A DNA stretch of 64,000 nt from DRKI01 sp011051875 (lineage in GTDB: Bacteria > Desulfobacterota > Desulfobulbia > Desulfobulbales > Desulfobulbaceae), in assembly GCA_026990385.1 (NCBI GenBank), contig JALXDL010000008.1, forward strand, positions 1-64,000, in the 5' to 3' direction. A model generated the notes under the pieces. The model was not told the DNA's origin, did not search any database, and saw only the letters and a program-made list of their open reading frames with translations. The translations under genes were made by a program, and so were the position numbers. Shown in pieces: positions 44,977-54,249 of the stretch. Position 1 is the first letter of the stretch. Every line of letters begins with the position of its first letter.

Positions 44977-45624
44977 TCAGTTCACTGAACCGTAATTGTG
45001 ATTACGTTCGCCCTCGATGCCGTCAAGGACAATCCGGCTGACCAACTCCGCGTACTCCCTGCCACCGCTCACTTCCCCGCCACCAGCCATCCGCTCCATG
45101 ACCGGGGCAAAGAGAAAACGCGAGGCCATCATCGAGGTCAGCAAGGGACCGATCAGGTGCGGCGACAGGCGGCGGCTGCCTTCCCTGGCCAGGGGTTGGC
45201 AGATCTCGCGGTCGATGATCTCCATCATCTGCCTACCCCACGCCGCCTTGTACTCGATGATCTCGGGATCGTCCCGCGGCAGTTCGGCTATGGTGACGAG
45301 CAACGCATCCCGATGCGATGCAAAATAGGCCACTGCCCGGCGCACAAACCGGTCAAGCCGCACCCGTACCTCCTCATCGCCCTGCAACTCCTGGCGGGCC
45401 ACCTCCAGGTAACCGGCGAGAAACCCGTCCAGGATCTCCTTGAGCAACTGCTTTTTGGAGCCGAAAAAGTAGTTGATCATGGCCAGGTTGACTCCGGCGG
45501 CTGCGGCAAGCTCCCGCAGACCGGTACCGGAATACCCCTGGCGGGCGAAAAGCCGCTCCGCCTCCTTGAGGATTCGCTGCCTGGACAGCCTGCCCTTTTC
45601 TTTGCCGTTGACTTTTTTGCTCAT
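44977..45624 (-). CDS. TetR-family repressor of the efflux operon
   Basis: 215 residues. N-terminal HTH about 15-60: RQRILKEAERLFARQGYSGT, GLRELAAAAGVNLAMINYFF then GSKKQLL, the TetR signature; the C-terminal ~150 residues are the ligand and dimer domain. Its start faces the TolC gene across an 80-base gap containing a near-palindromic 27-bp operator (45646-45672). It therefore probably represses both itself and the RND operon and is released by a transported compound. Confidence 0.9.
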   Translation of the reverse strand: MSKKVNGKEKGRLSRQRILKEAERLFARQGYSGTGLRELAAAAGVNLAMINYFFGSKKQLLKEILDGFLAGYLEVARQELQGDEEVRVRLDRFVRRAVAYFASHRDALLVTIAELPRDDPEIIEYKAAWGRQMMEIIDREICQPLAREGSRRLSPHLIGPLLTSMMASRFLFAPVMERMAGGGEVSGGREYAELVSRIVLDGIEGERNHNYGSVN

Positions 45625-45645
45625 GATGGTAGTTTTAATTAAACG

Positions 45646-45672
45646 TTTGTTTAAGACCTGGTCTTATTCAAA
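45646..45672. promoter_or_regulatory. Probable TetR operator
   Basis: Half sites TTTGTTTAAGACC (45646-45658) and GGTCTTATTCAAA (45660-45672) are inverted repeats matching at 11 of 13 positions around a central T. It lies between the divergent tetR (start 45624) and TolC gene (start 45705), 33 bases from the latter. Confidence 0.75.
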
Positions 45673-45704
45673 CAGTATTTCCTCTACCTGTCAAAATAAT
45701 CGTC

Positions 45705-47030
45705 ATGTATCGATATGGATTTTTCCTGGCCGTCACCGTGCTGCTCCTCACCGGCACGGGTCTGGCCCGTGCCCTCACGCTCGATGAGTGCGTGGCCCTG
45801 GCCCTGCGCAACAATCCCGACATCCGCAGGGAGGAACTCGGGGTCCGTCTCGCCGACCAGGCCATGCGCGAGCAGAAATCACGCAATTTCGGCCGGCTCG
45901 ATCTCGTCTCCACCTACACCCACTATAACCTGCCCCGGACCCTCGCGCCACTGACCCCGGCCAGCCTCGGCAGCGATCCGGCCGGGGTGGCCACGACCCG
46001 CAACCTGTTCACGGGAGGCATCACCTACGAGGTCGCCCTGTTCACGGGTTTTGCCGATACCCGCAGTGTGGAGATCGCGGCCCTGCAGAAAGAGATGGCG
46101 GCATCAGCATTCAGGGTCAGCCGGGAACAACTGATCTACAATGTCCGCTCGCTCTATGTCAGTATCCTCTCCGCCCAGGAGCAGGCCAGGGCCCAGGAGG
46201 CCTATGCCGATGCCCTGCAGCGGCTGCATGACAAGATCGCCAGGGAGCTGGAACTGGGGAAAAAGGCCCGCATCGACCTGCTCAAGGCCGCTGCCGACCT
46301 GGAAAACGCCAGGGCGGTCCAGAACCAGATCAGGAACAACATTGCCAGCCTCAGGTCCGCCCTGGCCAGCCTCCTGAACATCGACCGGCTTGGCGACCTG
46401 GTGGCTGCCGGCCCGACCCCACCGGACCTGCCCGCTGCCACGGCCCCGGCACCGGACCGGCTCCAGCACCTGGCCCGGCTGCGCAGCGCCCGCCTGGCCG
46501 CGGAAAAAGAGGAGACCCTGGCCCGCAAGGCTGAAAGCGTCCTCTATCCCCAGGTCCTGCTCACCAGCGCCTATGGGCAGAACTTCGGTCCCAATGACCA
46601 GTCCAACATCTACAGCGGGGAGTGGAATAGCGAGCAGGTCTGGCAGGCCGGGCTCACCCTGCGCTGGAACATCTTTGACTTTGGTTCCAGCCGGGCCAGG
46701 ATCCGGCAGGCGAAGATAGCGGCCCGCCGCAGCCGCTACCAGGAACAGGCCACAAAGCTGTCCCTGCGAAACAACCTGCAGGAGGCCGTGGCCAGGATCA
46801 ACACCGCAATCAGCGATCACAGCGCCGCCCGCGCCGAGCTGGCCCTGACCCGTGAGACCGTGGCCATCGAGCAGGTCCGCTTCGACCAGGGCGCAGCCGA
46901 CATCAACGATCTGCTGACCGCCAGGGCAAGAAACCGCCTGGCGCAGAGCCGTGCCATCGACGCAGGTTTCCGCTATCGCACCGCCCGTTATTACCTTGAC
47001 TACCTGCTCGAGCAAGGAGAGCAACAATGA
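45705..47030 (+). CDS. TolC-family outer-membrane efflux protein
   Basis: 441 residues with signal sequence MYRYGFFLAVTVLLLTGTGLARA, then TLDECVALALRNNPDIRREE (the OEP family start), a long helical hairpin pair repeated (about 100-220 and 300-420), and TDPARN-type RARNRLAQSRAIDAGFRYRTARYYLDYLLEQGE at the end. It forms the outer-membrane channel for the RND pump encoded next. The stop overlaps the adaptor start by 4 bases. Confidence 0.92.
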   Translation: MYRYGFFLAVTVLLLTGTGLARALTLDECVALALRNNPDIRREELGVRLADQAMREQKSRNFGRLDLVSTYTHYNLPRTLAPLTPASLGSDPAGVATTRNLFTGGITYEVALFTGFADTRSVEIAALQKEMAASAFRVSREQLIYNVRSLYVSILSAQEQARAQEAYADALQRLHDKIARELELGKKARIDLLKAAADLENARAVQNQIRNNIASLRSALASLLNIDRLGDLVAAGPTPPDLPAATAPAPDRLQHLARLRSARLAAEKEETLARKAESVLYPQVLLTSAYGQNFGPNDQSNIYSGEWNSEQVWQAGLTLRWNIFDFGSSRARIRQAKIAARRSRYQEQATKLSLRNNLQEAVARINTAISDHSAARAELALTRETVAIEQVRFDQGAADINDLLTARARNRLAQSRAIDAGFRYRTARYYLDYLLEQGEQQ

Positions 47031-48097
47031 AAAAAATCATCCTGATCATTCCCCTGGTCCTCCTGCTGGCCGGTGGTGTCCTGCTGCTCAGGAAACGGCG
47101 TCAGGCCATCGAACATACGCCCACGGCCAGCCCCATCACCTACCAGGTCCGGACCGTTCAGCCACAGACCATGACCGTTGTCCGCAAGCGGGCCTTCCTC
47201 GCCCGCCTGGAACCGCGCACGGCGGCGCAGATCGCCTCCAGGCTCACGGCCAGAATCCGTGCCGTCGAGGTCCGGGAAAGCGACCGGGTCCGGCGGGGCG
47301 AGCTCCTGGTGCGCTTGGACGACCAGGACCTGCAGACATCCAGGCGCTCGCTCGTGGCCCAGCGCGAGGCAGCGAAACAACAGCTCGAATACAGCGCCGC
47401 CCTCCACCGCCGCAACCAGGCCCTGTTCAAGGTCGGTGGACTTGCGCGGGAACAGCTCGAGGCATCAAAGGTCACCCTTGCCCGGGCGCGTTCCTCTGTC
47501 CGGGAGTTGGAAGAGAAGATCGCCGCCCTGGACAACCAGCTCGGTTATGCCAACATCAGGGCGCCCTTTGCCGGCACCGTGGGCACGATCCACCTGCGGC
47601 AGGGCGACCTGGCCTCACCCGGACGGACGATCCTGACCCTGAATGCTCCTGAACAGAAACTGACCTTCAGCTTCATGCCCGGAAGGGAATCGATCCGGCC
47701 GGGCCAGGAGGTCCGCTTCGAGGGCGGCAGCGGCAAGATCAGCCGGATCTACGACGATGCCAGCCACGGCCTCACCGTGGCCGAGGCGATTCCGGACCAA
47801 GAGGTGCCGCTGCCGGCGGCCAGCTATCTCACCATCTCCGTGGTCACAGGGAGGATGACCGGATGCGGAGTACCGCTGGCAGCCCTGCTGCACCGGCCAG
47901 GATCCACCAGTGTCATGGTCTGGCAGGAGGACCGGTTCCGGGAACGCAGCGTGCGCATCACCCTTCAGGGCAGGGAACACGCCCTGATCGATCCCTGTGT
48001 CGACGCCCCCGTGGCCGTGGCCCCGGAGGCCAAGTTGAGCCTGCTCCCGGCCCGCGGCCGCATCCGTCTTGCCGAGACAGGGGTGGACCATGAATAA
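47027..48097 (+). CDS. RND efflux periplasmic adaptor (membrane fusion protein)
   Basis: 356 residues. N-terminal membrane anchor IILIIPLVLLLAGGVLLL, barrel-sandwich half (AQIASRLTARIRAVEVRESDRVRRGELLVRLDD), a coiled-coil hairpin (about 105-165), and the returning half YANIRAPFAGTVGTIHLRQGDLASPGRTILTL, which is the lipoyl-like motif. No lipobox is seen. It bridges the RND pump and TolC-like channel. It overlaps the TolC-type gene and the RND gene by a few bases each. Confidence 0.93.
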   Translation: MKKIILIIPLVLLLAGGVLLLRKRRQAIEHTPTASPITYQVRTVQPQTMTVVRKRAFLARLEPRTAAQIASRLTARIRAVEVRESDRVRRGELLVRLDDQDLQTSRRSLVAQREAAKQQLEYSAALHRRNQALFKVGGLAREQLEASKVTLARARSSVRELEEKIAALDNQLGYANIRAPFAGTVGTIHLRQGDLASPGRTILTLNAPEQKLTFSFMPGRESIRPGQEVRFEGGSGKISRIYDDASHGLTVAEAIPDQEVPLPAASYLTISVVTGRMTGCGVPLAALLHRPGSTSVMVWQEDRFRERSVRITLQGREHALIDPCVDAPVAVAPEAKLSLLPARGRIRLAETGVDHE

Positions 48098-51000
48098 GAG
48101 CTGGATCGAACGTCTGCTGGGGCGGCCCTACCTCATCTATTCGTTCCTGACCCTGTTCCTGTTCCTGGGGGTCATGGGCTATGGCCGTATTGATCGCAAG
48201 CTGTTTCCGGAATCCAACTATCCCGAGATCGCGGTGGTTATTGTCCAGCCCGGGGGATCGGCCAAGACCATTGCCGCCAACGTGGCCGTGCCCGTGGAGG
48301 AGGAACTCTATACCCTGGACCGGATCCGGAGGGTCTATTCCACCACCATTGACGAGGTCAGCGTCATCCGGGCGGAATTCGAGTACAGCAAGGACCTGGA
48401 AATGGCGGCAAGCGACGTGGCCACCGCCCTGGGCAAGATCCGCTCCTCCCTGCCCGGCGATATCCTGGAGCCGCAGATTCACAAGATCTCCGCCGCCACG
48501 GCACCGGTCCTGGCCATCGCGATCAGCCCCCGCGATAGCACCTCGCTCTCCGACATCCGCCAACTGGCGGAAAACGTGCTCGTCCAGCGGCTGCTCAAGC
48601 TGCCCGGGGTGGCCAACGTGGACGTGTTCGGCGGCTACAAGAAAGAGGTCCAGATCATCGTTGACAAGACAAAACTGGACCGCTACGGCCTGGGCATCGG
48701 CCAGGTCCTGGCAACGATCAGGGCCAACAACCGGGACTTTGCCATCGGCTTCCTCACCAGCGACAGATCCCGCTACCTGCTCAAGTCCCCGGCCCGGGCC
48801 GGCTCCATCCCGGTGCTCGCCGACCTGCGTCTGACCCCGGACATCAGGCTGGGCGACGTGGCGGAGATCAGCTTCAGTCATTACGAAAACACGTCCGCCT
48901 ACTACGGCAACGGCCACCAGGCCATTGCCCTTGCCGTGCAGCGGGGCCTGGATGCCGACGTGGTACGGACCATCGAGGCCGTGGAAAAGGATCTTGTCCT
49001 TCTCCGGGCCCGCTATCCCGGCCTGCGCTTCGAGATCACCGACACCCAGAAGGACACCATTGTCCAGTCCACCGACAACATGTTCGAGTCCCTGCGGGAC
49101 GCCATTCTCATGTCCACCCTGGTGGTCTTCCTCTTCCTGGCCAGTTTCCGGCAGGTGCTGGTGGTCCTGATCACCATTCCCCTGGTCTACGCCTCCACCG
49201 TGGCCCTGATGTGGCTGATCGGCCTGGAGTTCAACGTGGTGACCCTGACCGGCATCATCCTGGCCCTGGGCCTGCTGCTTGACGATGCGGTGGTGGTGAT
49301 GGAAAACATCGAGCGCCACTACCGGGAACTTGGCACCGGGATCCGGCGGGCCGTCCTGGAGGGCACCAGGGAGATCATGTTCGCCGACCTGTCGGGTACG
49401 GTCACCACCATGATCGCCCTGGCGCCGATCCTCTTTGTCGGCGGCTACCCGCAGACCGTGTTCCGGCCTCTGACCTCCACCCTGCTCCTGGCCCTGGCCG
49501 CCTCCTATGTCATCTCCATTACCGCGGTGCCGCTGCTGTCGCTGAGGATCCTGGCCATGGACCATCCCCTCCTGTTACGGGCCGAGGGGTTCTTTCACCG
49601 CATCACCAGCCGTGGTAACGAGGCCATCCAGGGATTCTTCGCCTTCCTGGTGCGGGCGGCCCTGGAACGGAAGCTGGTGGCGGTTCTCTACTTTGTTGTC
49701 CTCTTTGTCTCCTTTGCCGTCAGCATGCGCGGGGTGATGCCGACCGTGGGCCGGGAACTCATGCCGCCCATGGATACGGGCGGGGTCCTGGTCAAGATCA
49801 CCACGGACCCCAACCTGCCCATCGAGGCCAGCCAGGCCGTTGTCGACCAGGTTAACAGGGTCCTGGCCAGGGCCGACAGGATCGACTACCTCTCCACAGC
49901 CATCGGCAGCGAGCCAGGTGTGCTCAGCATCGGTTCCGGGTCCGGGAGCGACCACGTCGCCATAACCGCCACCTATGTCAACCGCTACGAGCGCAGTGAT
50001 TCCATCTGGGATATCGAGCACCGGTTACGACCGCAGCTTGCGCAGATAGAACACATCAAGCGGCTCGACGTGGTGGACTACGGCGCCACGGCACTTTCCT
50101 CCATACGCGCCAACATCGATGTCATGCTCTCCGGTCCCGACTTCGACGACCTGGTCCGGGCCGGTGACATGGTGGAAAAGGCCCTCTACCGGACGCGGGG
50201 CGTTGTCTCGGTGAACCGGACCTGGGACATCGACAAGACCGTCTACAACCTGGCCATCAATCCTGAGCGGGCAGCCTTCTACGGCCTGAGCTACTCCGAT
50301 ATCACCGACCAGCTCCAGGCCCTGCTCCGTGGCGCCATGGTGGCCACGTTTCCGGCCGCCAACGCCATAGACTTCGGGGTCCGTGTCTGGCTGCCGGCGG
50401 AGCAGCGGGACCGGCCCGGGCTGCTCTCCACCCTCCTGATCGACACCCCGGCCCAGGGCAGGATTCCGCTCTCGGCCCTGGCCACGGTCAGCCGGGAGCT
50501 GGAACCCGGGATCATCAGCAGGGAGGGCCTCAACTATACCCTCAACGTCTATGGCTACCGGGAAAAGGCCGCCATCTCGCACATCATGGACGACTTTGCA
50601 GAGAACTTCCAGGGCACGGTGCTGCCACAGTCCGTGACCATGGAACAGGTGGGCGATGTCAAGGAGTTCGCCAACTCCGCAGGCCGCATGGCCCGGGCCA
50701 TCGGGTATTCCGTCATCCTGATCTTCCTCACCCTGATCATCTTCTTCGACTCCATCCGGGTCTCGCTGATCATCATCCTCTCCATTCCACTCACCATCGT
50801 CGGCGCGTCCTGGACCCTGCTCTTGCTGAACTACCACGTCTCCATGCCGGCCATGATGGGATTCATCCTCCTCTCCGGCATCATCGTCAACAACGCCATC
50901 CTCCTGATCCACTTTGCCCAGGAGAAGATGGCAGAGGGCATGGACAAGAGAAGCGCCATGATCGAATCCATCCGCATACGGACCCGGCCGGTACTCATGA

Positions 51001-51218
51001 CGGCCTTTGCCGTGGCCGCAGGCATGCTGCCCGTGGCCCTGGGCAACGCCATCGGCCTGGAACGGCTGGCGCCCCTGGGCGCCGTGGCCATCGGCGGCCT
51101 GCTGGTGGGCACCTTCCTGACCCTGCTCTTCATTCCCCTGCTCTTCATCTGGACCACCAGGGCCCCTGTGCCTGCCCGGATCGCTGAGCAAGAACCCCAA
51201 CCGGAGAACATCAGATGA
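48090..51218 (+). CDS. RND-family efflux permease
   Basis: 1042 residues from ATG 48090. First membrane helix YLIYSFLTLFLFLGVMGYG, then a large periplasmic domain, helices TM2-6 with ILALGLLLDDAVVVMENIERHYREL (the TM4 Asp pair carrying protons), a second periplasmic domain and the repeated TM7-12 block (GFILLSGIIVNNAILLIHFAQ). Overall layout is HAE1/AcrB-like. The substrate is unknown. Stop overlaps the following gene by 4 bases. Confidence 0.94.
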   Translation: MNKSWIERLLGRPYLIYSFLTLFLFLGVMGYGRIDRKLFPESNYPEIAVVIVQPGGSAKTIAANVAVPVEEELYTLDRIRRVYSTTIDEVSVIRAEFEYSKDLEMAASDVATALGKIRSSLPGDILEPQIHKISAATAPVLAIAISPRDSTSLSDIRQLAENVLVQRLLKLPGVANVDVFGGYKKEVQIIVDKTKLDRYGLGIGQVLATIRANNRDFAIGFLTSDRSRYLLKSPARAGSIPVLADLRLTPDIRLGDVAEISFSHYENTSAYYGNGHQAIALAVQRGLDADVVRTIEAVEKDLVLLRARYPGLRFEITDTQKDTIVQSTDNMFESLRDAILMSTLVVFLFLASFRQVLVVLITIPLVYASTVALMWLIGLEFNVVTLTGIILALGLLLDDAVVVMENIERHYRELGTGIRRAVLEGTREIMFADLSGTVTTMIALAPILFVGGYPQTVFRPLTSTLLLALAASYVISITAVPLLSLRILAMDHPLLLRAEGFFHRITSRGNEAIQGFFAFLVRAALERKLVAVLYFVVLFVSFAVSMRGVMPTVGRELMPPMDTGGVLVKITTDPNLPIEASQAVVDQVNRVLARADRIDYLSTAIGSEPGVLSIGSGSGSDHVAITATYVNRYERSDSIWDIEHRLRPQLAQIEHIKRLDVVDYGATALSSIRANIDVMLSGPDFDDLVRAGDMVEKALYRTRGVVSVNRTWDIDKTVYNLAINPERAAFYGLSYSDITDQLQALLRGAMVATFPAANAIDFGVRVWLPAEQRDRPGLLSTLLIDTPAQGRIPLSALATVSRELEPGIISREGLNYTLNVYGYREKAAISHIMDDFAENFQGTVLPQSVTMEQVGDVKEFANSAGRMARAIGYSVILIFLTLIIFFDSIRVSLIIILSIPLTIVGASWTLLLLNYHVSMPAMMGFILLSGIIVNNAILLIHFAQEKMAEGMDKRSAMIESIRIRTRPVLMTAFAVAAGMLPVALGNAIGLERLAPLGAVAIGGLLVGTFLTLLFIPLLFIWTTRAPVPARIAEQEPQPENIR

Positions 51219-51685
51219 CGATCAACAACATCGTTCCGCTCAGCCTTGTCATGGCCCTGTTGCTGGCACTGCCCGCTGGCGCGGCCGCTGCGGGACCGCA
51301 TCCGGACCGGGCAACCCGACCCGCTGCAAAGAACCCGCCTTTTCTCATCACGGCCAGGCTGCCGCACCTCACCCTGCTGCTGAAGCAGCACTGGAACAAC
51401 CCGCAACTCGCCCTGACCGGGCAGCAGAAAAAACAGCTTCTGCGTATCCGCAGGGAGACCATCGGTGCGGTGACCAAAATCAAAGGGGAGATCGCGCCCC
51501 TGGAAGACAGGGTGATCCAGGGAATCAGGACCGGGAAGACCCCGGAGGAACTCCGGCCCCTGGTCCGGTCCATCGCCGACCTCAAGACCAGGGCCACCAT
51601 GATCCACCTGGCCTGTATTCAGAAGACCCGCGCCATCCTGAACAGGGAGCAGCTCGCCTTCCTGCGGCAAACTGCGGCCAGGTGA
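51215..51685 (+). CDS. Spy/CpxP-like periplasmic protein in the efflux operon
   Basis: 156 residues. Signal sequence (LSLVMALLLALPAGAAAAG), then a helical protein with ALTGQQKKQLLRIRRETIG, an LTxxQ motif, and LNREQLAFLRQTAAR at the end, another near-LTxxQ repeat. This fits the Spy/CpxP chaperone family, in which LTxxQ motifs lie on a cradle-shaped dimer. It closes the TolC-adaptor-RND-Spy operon, overlapping the permease by 4 bases. A role protecting the envelope while the pump works is inferred. Confidence 0.78.
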   Translation: MTINNIVPLSLVMALLLALPAGAAAAGPHPDRATRPAAKNPPFLITARLPHLTLLLKQHWNNPQLALTGQQKKQLLRIRRETIGAVTKIKGEIAPLEDRVIQGIRTGKTPEELRPLVRSIADLKTRATMIHLACIQKTRAILNREQLAFLRQTAAR

Positions 51686-51708
51686 AGGGAGGAGCACCCC
51701 TGCCATCC

Positions 51709-51752
51709 GGGGCCGGACGGCACCACCTGGTGGTTGGAGCCCGTCCGGCCCC
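51709..51752 (+). terminator. Stable hairpin after the efflux operon (no U-tract)
   Basis: GGGGCCGGACGG (51709-51720) pairs perfectly with CCGTCCGGCCCC (51741-51752); the interior also folds (CCACC with GGTGG). It starts 24 bases after the Spy-like gene stop, followed by a C-rich rather than T-rich stretch, so it is either a Rho-assisted end or an mRNA-stabilising hairpin. Confidence 0.6.
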
Positions 51753-51929
51753 TCCCCCCGGATCCTGACCCTTTTCCTCCTGATTTCCCCCAAAAAAAAC
51801 CTTGACAGCCACCGTATTCGGGATCATCTGTAATCAATAGATGGTGGCAGGGGGCATACTCTTCCTGCTCCATGCCCCGGCATCCACTGCCGCCAGCGTT
51901 CTCTTCCCATCTTGTCCAGGAGCCGGATC
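51753..51929 (+). promoter_or_regulatory. Upstream region of cfa with a candidate -35 box
   Basis: TTGACA at 51802-51807 is the only perfect -35 box before cfa. The best following -10-like string is TGTAAT about 20 bases on (51828-51833), so spacing is poor. The rest of the stretch is C-rich on the left and AT-richer to the right; no gene is seen. Confidence 0.3.
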
Positions 51930-53282
51930 ATGTCCAAGCACAACAGGAAAGACAAGTATCTGCGATCCGCACGGCTCGTACTCGAGCATATCGCCGAGAT
52001 CGCCGATGTCGCGTTCTGCGTCGAGCTCTGGGACGGCTGCATCGTGCCGCTCGGCCGCAGCGCCGATTCCCACTTCTGTATCTGTATCAGGGACCCGGGC
52101 GTGCTGGGCTGCCTGCTGCGGCGGCCCACCCTCGAGACCCTGCTCCTGCTCTATGCCACCGGTGGCATTACCTACCGTGGCGGCGACCTGATCAGCTTCT
52201 ACGAAAAGGCGCTCAAGCTTGATCACCCCACCGAGGGCATCACCTCGAAGAAGCTGCGCAGGCGGCTCAACCGTACACTCATTCTCCGTGGTGGGCTGCC
52301 CCTCTTTCTCGCTGCCAGGGAAAAGCCGCGGATCTGCTGCTGGCAGGGCGACGAGGTGGGCCGCAAACCGGCAAGACGGGACGAGAAGGCCTTTGTCCAG
52401 TTCCACTACGACCTCTCCAACGAGTTTTACCAGCTCTTCCTCGATCCCGAGATGCAGTACTCCTGCGCCTACTTCACCGACTGGAACAACACCCTGGAAC
52501 AGGCCCAGCAGGACAAGATGGAGATGATCTGCCGCAAGCTGCGGCTGCAGCCCGGTGACCGGTTCCTGGACATCGGCTGCGGCTGGGGCGGCCTGCTCTG
52601 CCACGCGGCCCGGAAGTACAAGGTCCGCGGACACGGCGTCACCCTGTCGGAGAAACAGTACGAATTTGCGCGGGAAAAGGTAAAACGGCTGGGCCTGGAA
52701 GACCAGGTGAAGATCGAGCTGCGCGACTACCGCGAACTGGACGGCGAATACGACAAGATCGCCAGCATCGGCATGTACGAGCACGTGGGCATACCCAACT
52801 ACCCGGCCTACTTCGGCAAGATGCGCGACCTGCTCCGGGACCGCGGCATCTTCCTCAACCACGGCATCACCAAGCCGGCCCAGCGCAGCAAGCGGGAGTT
52901 CAAGCGCATCTCGCCCGGACGCCGCATCATCCTCAAGTATGTCTTCCCTGGCTCCGACCTGGACCACATCGGACACACCCTGGAGGTGATGGAGGCCTGT
53001 GGCTTCGAGATCCACGACGTGGAGTCCTGGCGAGAGCACTACGGCCTCACCACCAGGATGTGGTGCCAGCGCCTGGAAAAGAACGCGGAAAAGGGTGTCG
53101 CGCTGGTGGGCAAGGAACGGTTCCGGATGTGGCTCGCCTACCTGGCCGGGGTCTCGTTCGCCTTCTACGACGGATCGCTGGGCATCTTCCAGGCCGTGGC
53201 CACGAAACGCGACGGCCGGCCGGCATCGCGGATGCCGCCCACCCGGGCCGATCTCTACCGCGACTGGCCCTCAGGCAGTTGA
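51930..53282 (+). CDS. cfa: Cyclopropane-fatty-acyl-phospholipid synthase family methyltransferase
   Basis: About 450 residues from ATG 51930. It transfers a methylene group from S-adenosylmethionine to unsaturated phospholipid acyl chains at the inner membrane face. The N-terminal lipid-binding half ends near VQFHYDLSNEFYQLFLDPEMQYS, followed by the SAM motif FLDIGCGWGGL (about 211-221), VTLSEKQYEFAREKV, and IGMYEHVGIPNYPAYF, all standard CFA signatures; the C-terminal YEHVG/FYDGSLGIFQ part is intact. Length is somewhat longer than E. coli Cfa. It is convergent with the SPFH gene, 31 bases away. Confidence 0.92.
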   Translation: MSKHNRKDKYLRSARLVLEHIAEIADVAFCVELWDGCIVPLGRSADSHFCICIRDPGVLGCLLRRPTLETLLLLYATGGITYRGGDLISFYEKALKLDHPTEGITSKKLRRRLNRTLILRGGLPLFLAAREKPRICCWQGDEVGRKPARRDEKAFVQFHYDLSNEFYQLFLDPEMQYSCAYFTDWNNTLEQAQQDKMEMICRKLRLQPGDRFLDIGCGWGGLLCHAARKYKVRGHGVTLSEKQYEFAREKVKRLGLEDQVKIELRDYRELDGEYDKIASIGMYEHVGIPNYPAYFGKMRDLLRDRGIFLNHGITKPAQRSKREFKRISPGRRIILKYVFPGSDLDHIGHTLEVMEACGFEIHDVESWREHYGLTTRMWCQRLEKNAEKGVALVGKERFRMWLAYLAGVSFAFYDGSLGIFQAVATKRDGRPASRMPPTRADLYRDWPSGS

Positions 53283-53313
53283 GCCGGGGGCGTCATAAGC
53301 CGTCCCGGGCCCC

Positions 53314-54249
53314 TCAGGAAGACGGGGCTGGCCGGCTGTCGGTCTGCCGGAGCGTGGACATGGCCGTGGCCACCATGGAGGCGACATCGGTGAGGTTGCC
53401 GGGCAGAATCATGGTATTGTTCTCGCGGGCCAGCTTGCCGAACTGGTCCAGGTACTTCTTGGCCACATCGAGGTTCGCGGCATCGTGACCACCGGGCGCG
53501 GCCAGGGCGGCCGCCACCTTGCGCAGTCCCTCGGCCGTGGCCCCGGCCACCTTGAGAATCTCCTGGGCCCGGCCCTCGGCCTCGTTGATCCGTTTCATCT
53601 TCTCACCCTCGGACAGGGCGATGGCCTCGGCCCGTTCGCCCTCGGCCCGGTTGATCAGGGCCTGCTTCTCACCCTCGGAGCGGGCGATCTCGGCCCGTTT
53701 CTCCCGCTCGGCCCGCATCTGTTTCTCCATGGCCTCCAGGACCGAGCGTGGCGGCTGAATGTCCTTGATCTCGTAACGCAGGACCTTGACCCCCCAGTTC
53801 TGGGCCGCCTCGTCCAGGGCGTCCACCACCTGCTGGTTGAGCGTCTCCCGGGCCTCGAAGGTATTGTCCAGGGTTATCTTGCCGATGGCCGAGCGGAGGC
53901 TGGTCTGGGCCAGCTGGATGGCCGCGAACCGGTAGTCCTCGATGCCGTAGGCGGACTGGCGGGCATTGATCACCTGCAGGTAGAGCACCCCGTCCACCTC
54001 CATGGTCACGTTGTCCGCCGTGATGCAGGTCTGGGCCGGGATGTCGATGGGCTCCTCCTTGAGGCTGCGCTTGTAGGCCACCCGGTCGAGAAAGGGAATT
54101 AGGATGTGGAAGCCGGCGCTCAGGGTATCGCGATATTTGCCCAGCCGCTCGATCACGTATTCATTGCGCTGCGGCACGACCACCGCGGTCTTGATAAGCA
54201 GAACGATGACAAAAACAACAAATACCGCAACTCCAACAAGCATTTCCAT
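53314..54249 (-). CDS. SPFH/stomatin-family membrane protein (QmcA-like)
   Basis: 311 residues from ATG 54249. One N-terminal membrane segment (VGVAVFVVFVIVLLI), then the SPFH domain (VVVPQRNEYVIERLGKYRDT, LIPFLDRVAYKRSLKEEPID, VTMEVDGVLYLQVINA, LAQTSLRSAIGKITLD), a long charged coiled coil with SEGEKQALINRAEGERAEAI and a C-terminal flexible tail. SPFH proteins form large oligomeric cages that organise membrane proteases and lipid domains. The ATG overlaps the stop of the NfeD gene (TGATG), so the two are coupled. The open frame continues to 54774 only because it overlaps nfeD. Confidence 0.92.
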   Translation of the reverse strand: MEMLVGVAVFVVFVIVLLIKTAVVVPQRNEYVIERLGKYRDTLSAGFHILIPFLDRVAYKRSLKEEPIDIPAQTCITADNVTMEVDGVLYLQVINARQSAYGIEDYRFAAIQLAQTSLRSAIGKITLDNTFEARETLNQQVVDALDEAAQNWGVKVLRYEIKDIQPPRSVLEAMEKQMRAEREKRAEIARSEGEKQALINRAEGERAEAIALSEGEKMKRINEAEGRAQEILKVAGATAEGLRKVAAALAAPGGHDAANLDVAKKYLDQFGKLARENNTMILPGNLTDVASMVATAMSTLRQTDSRPAPSS

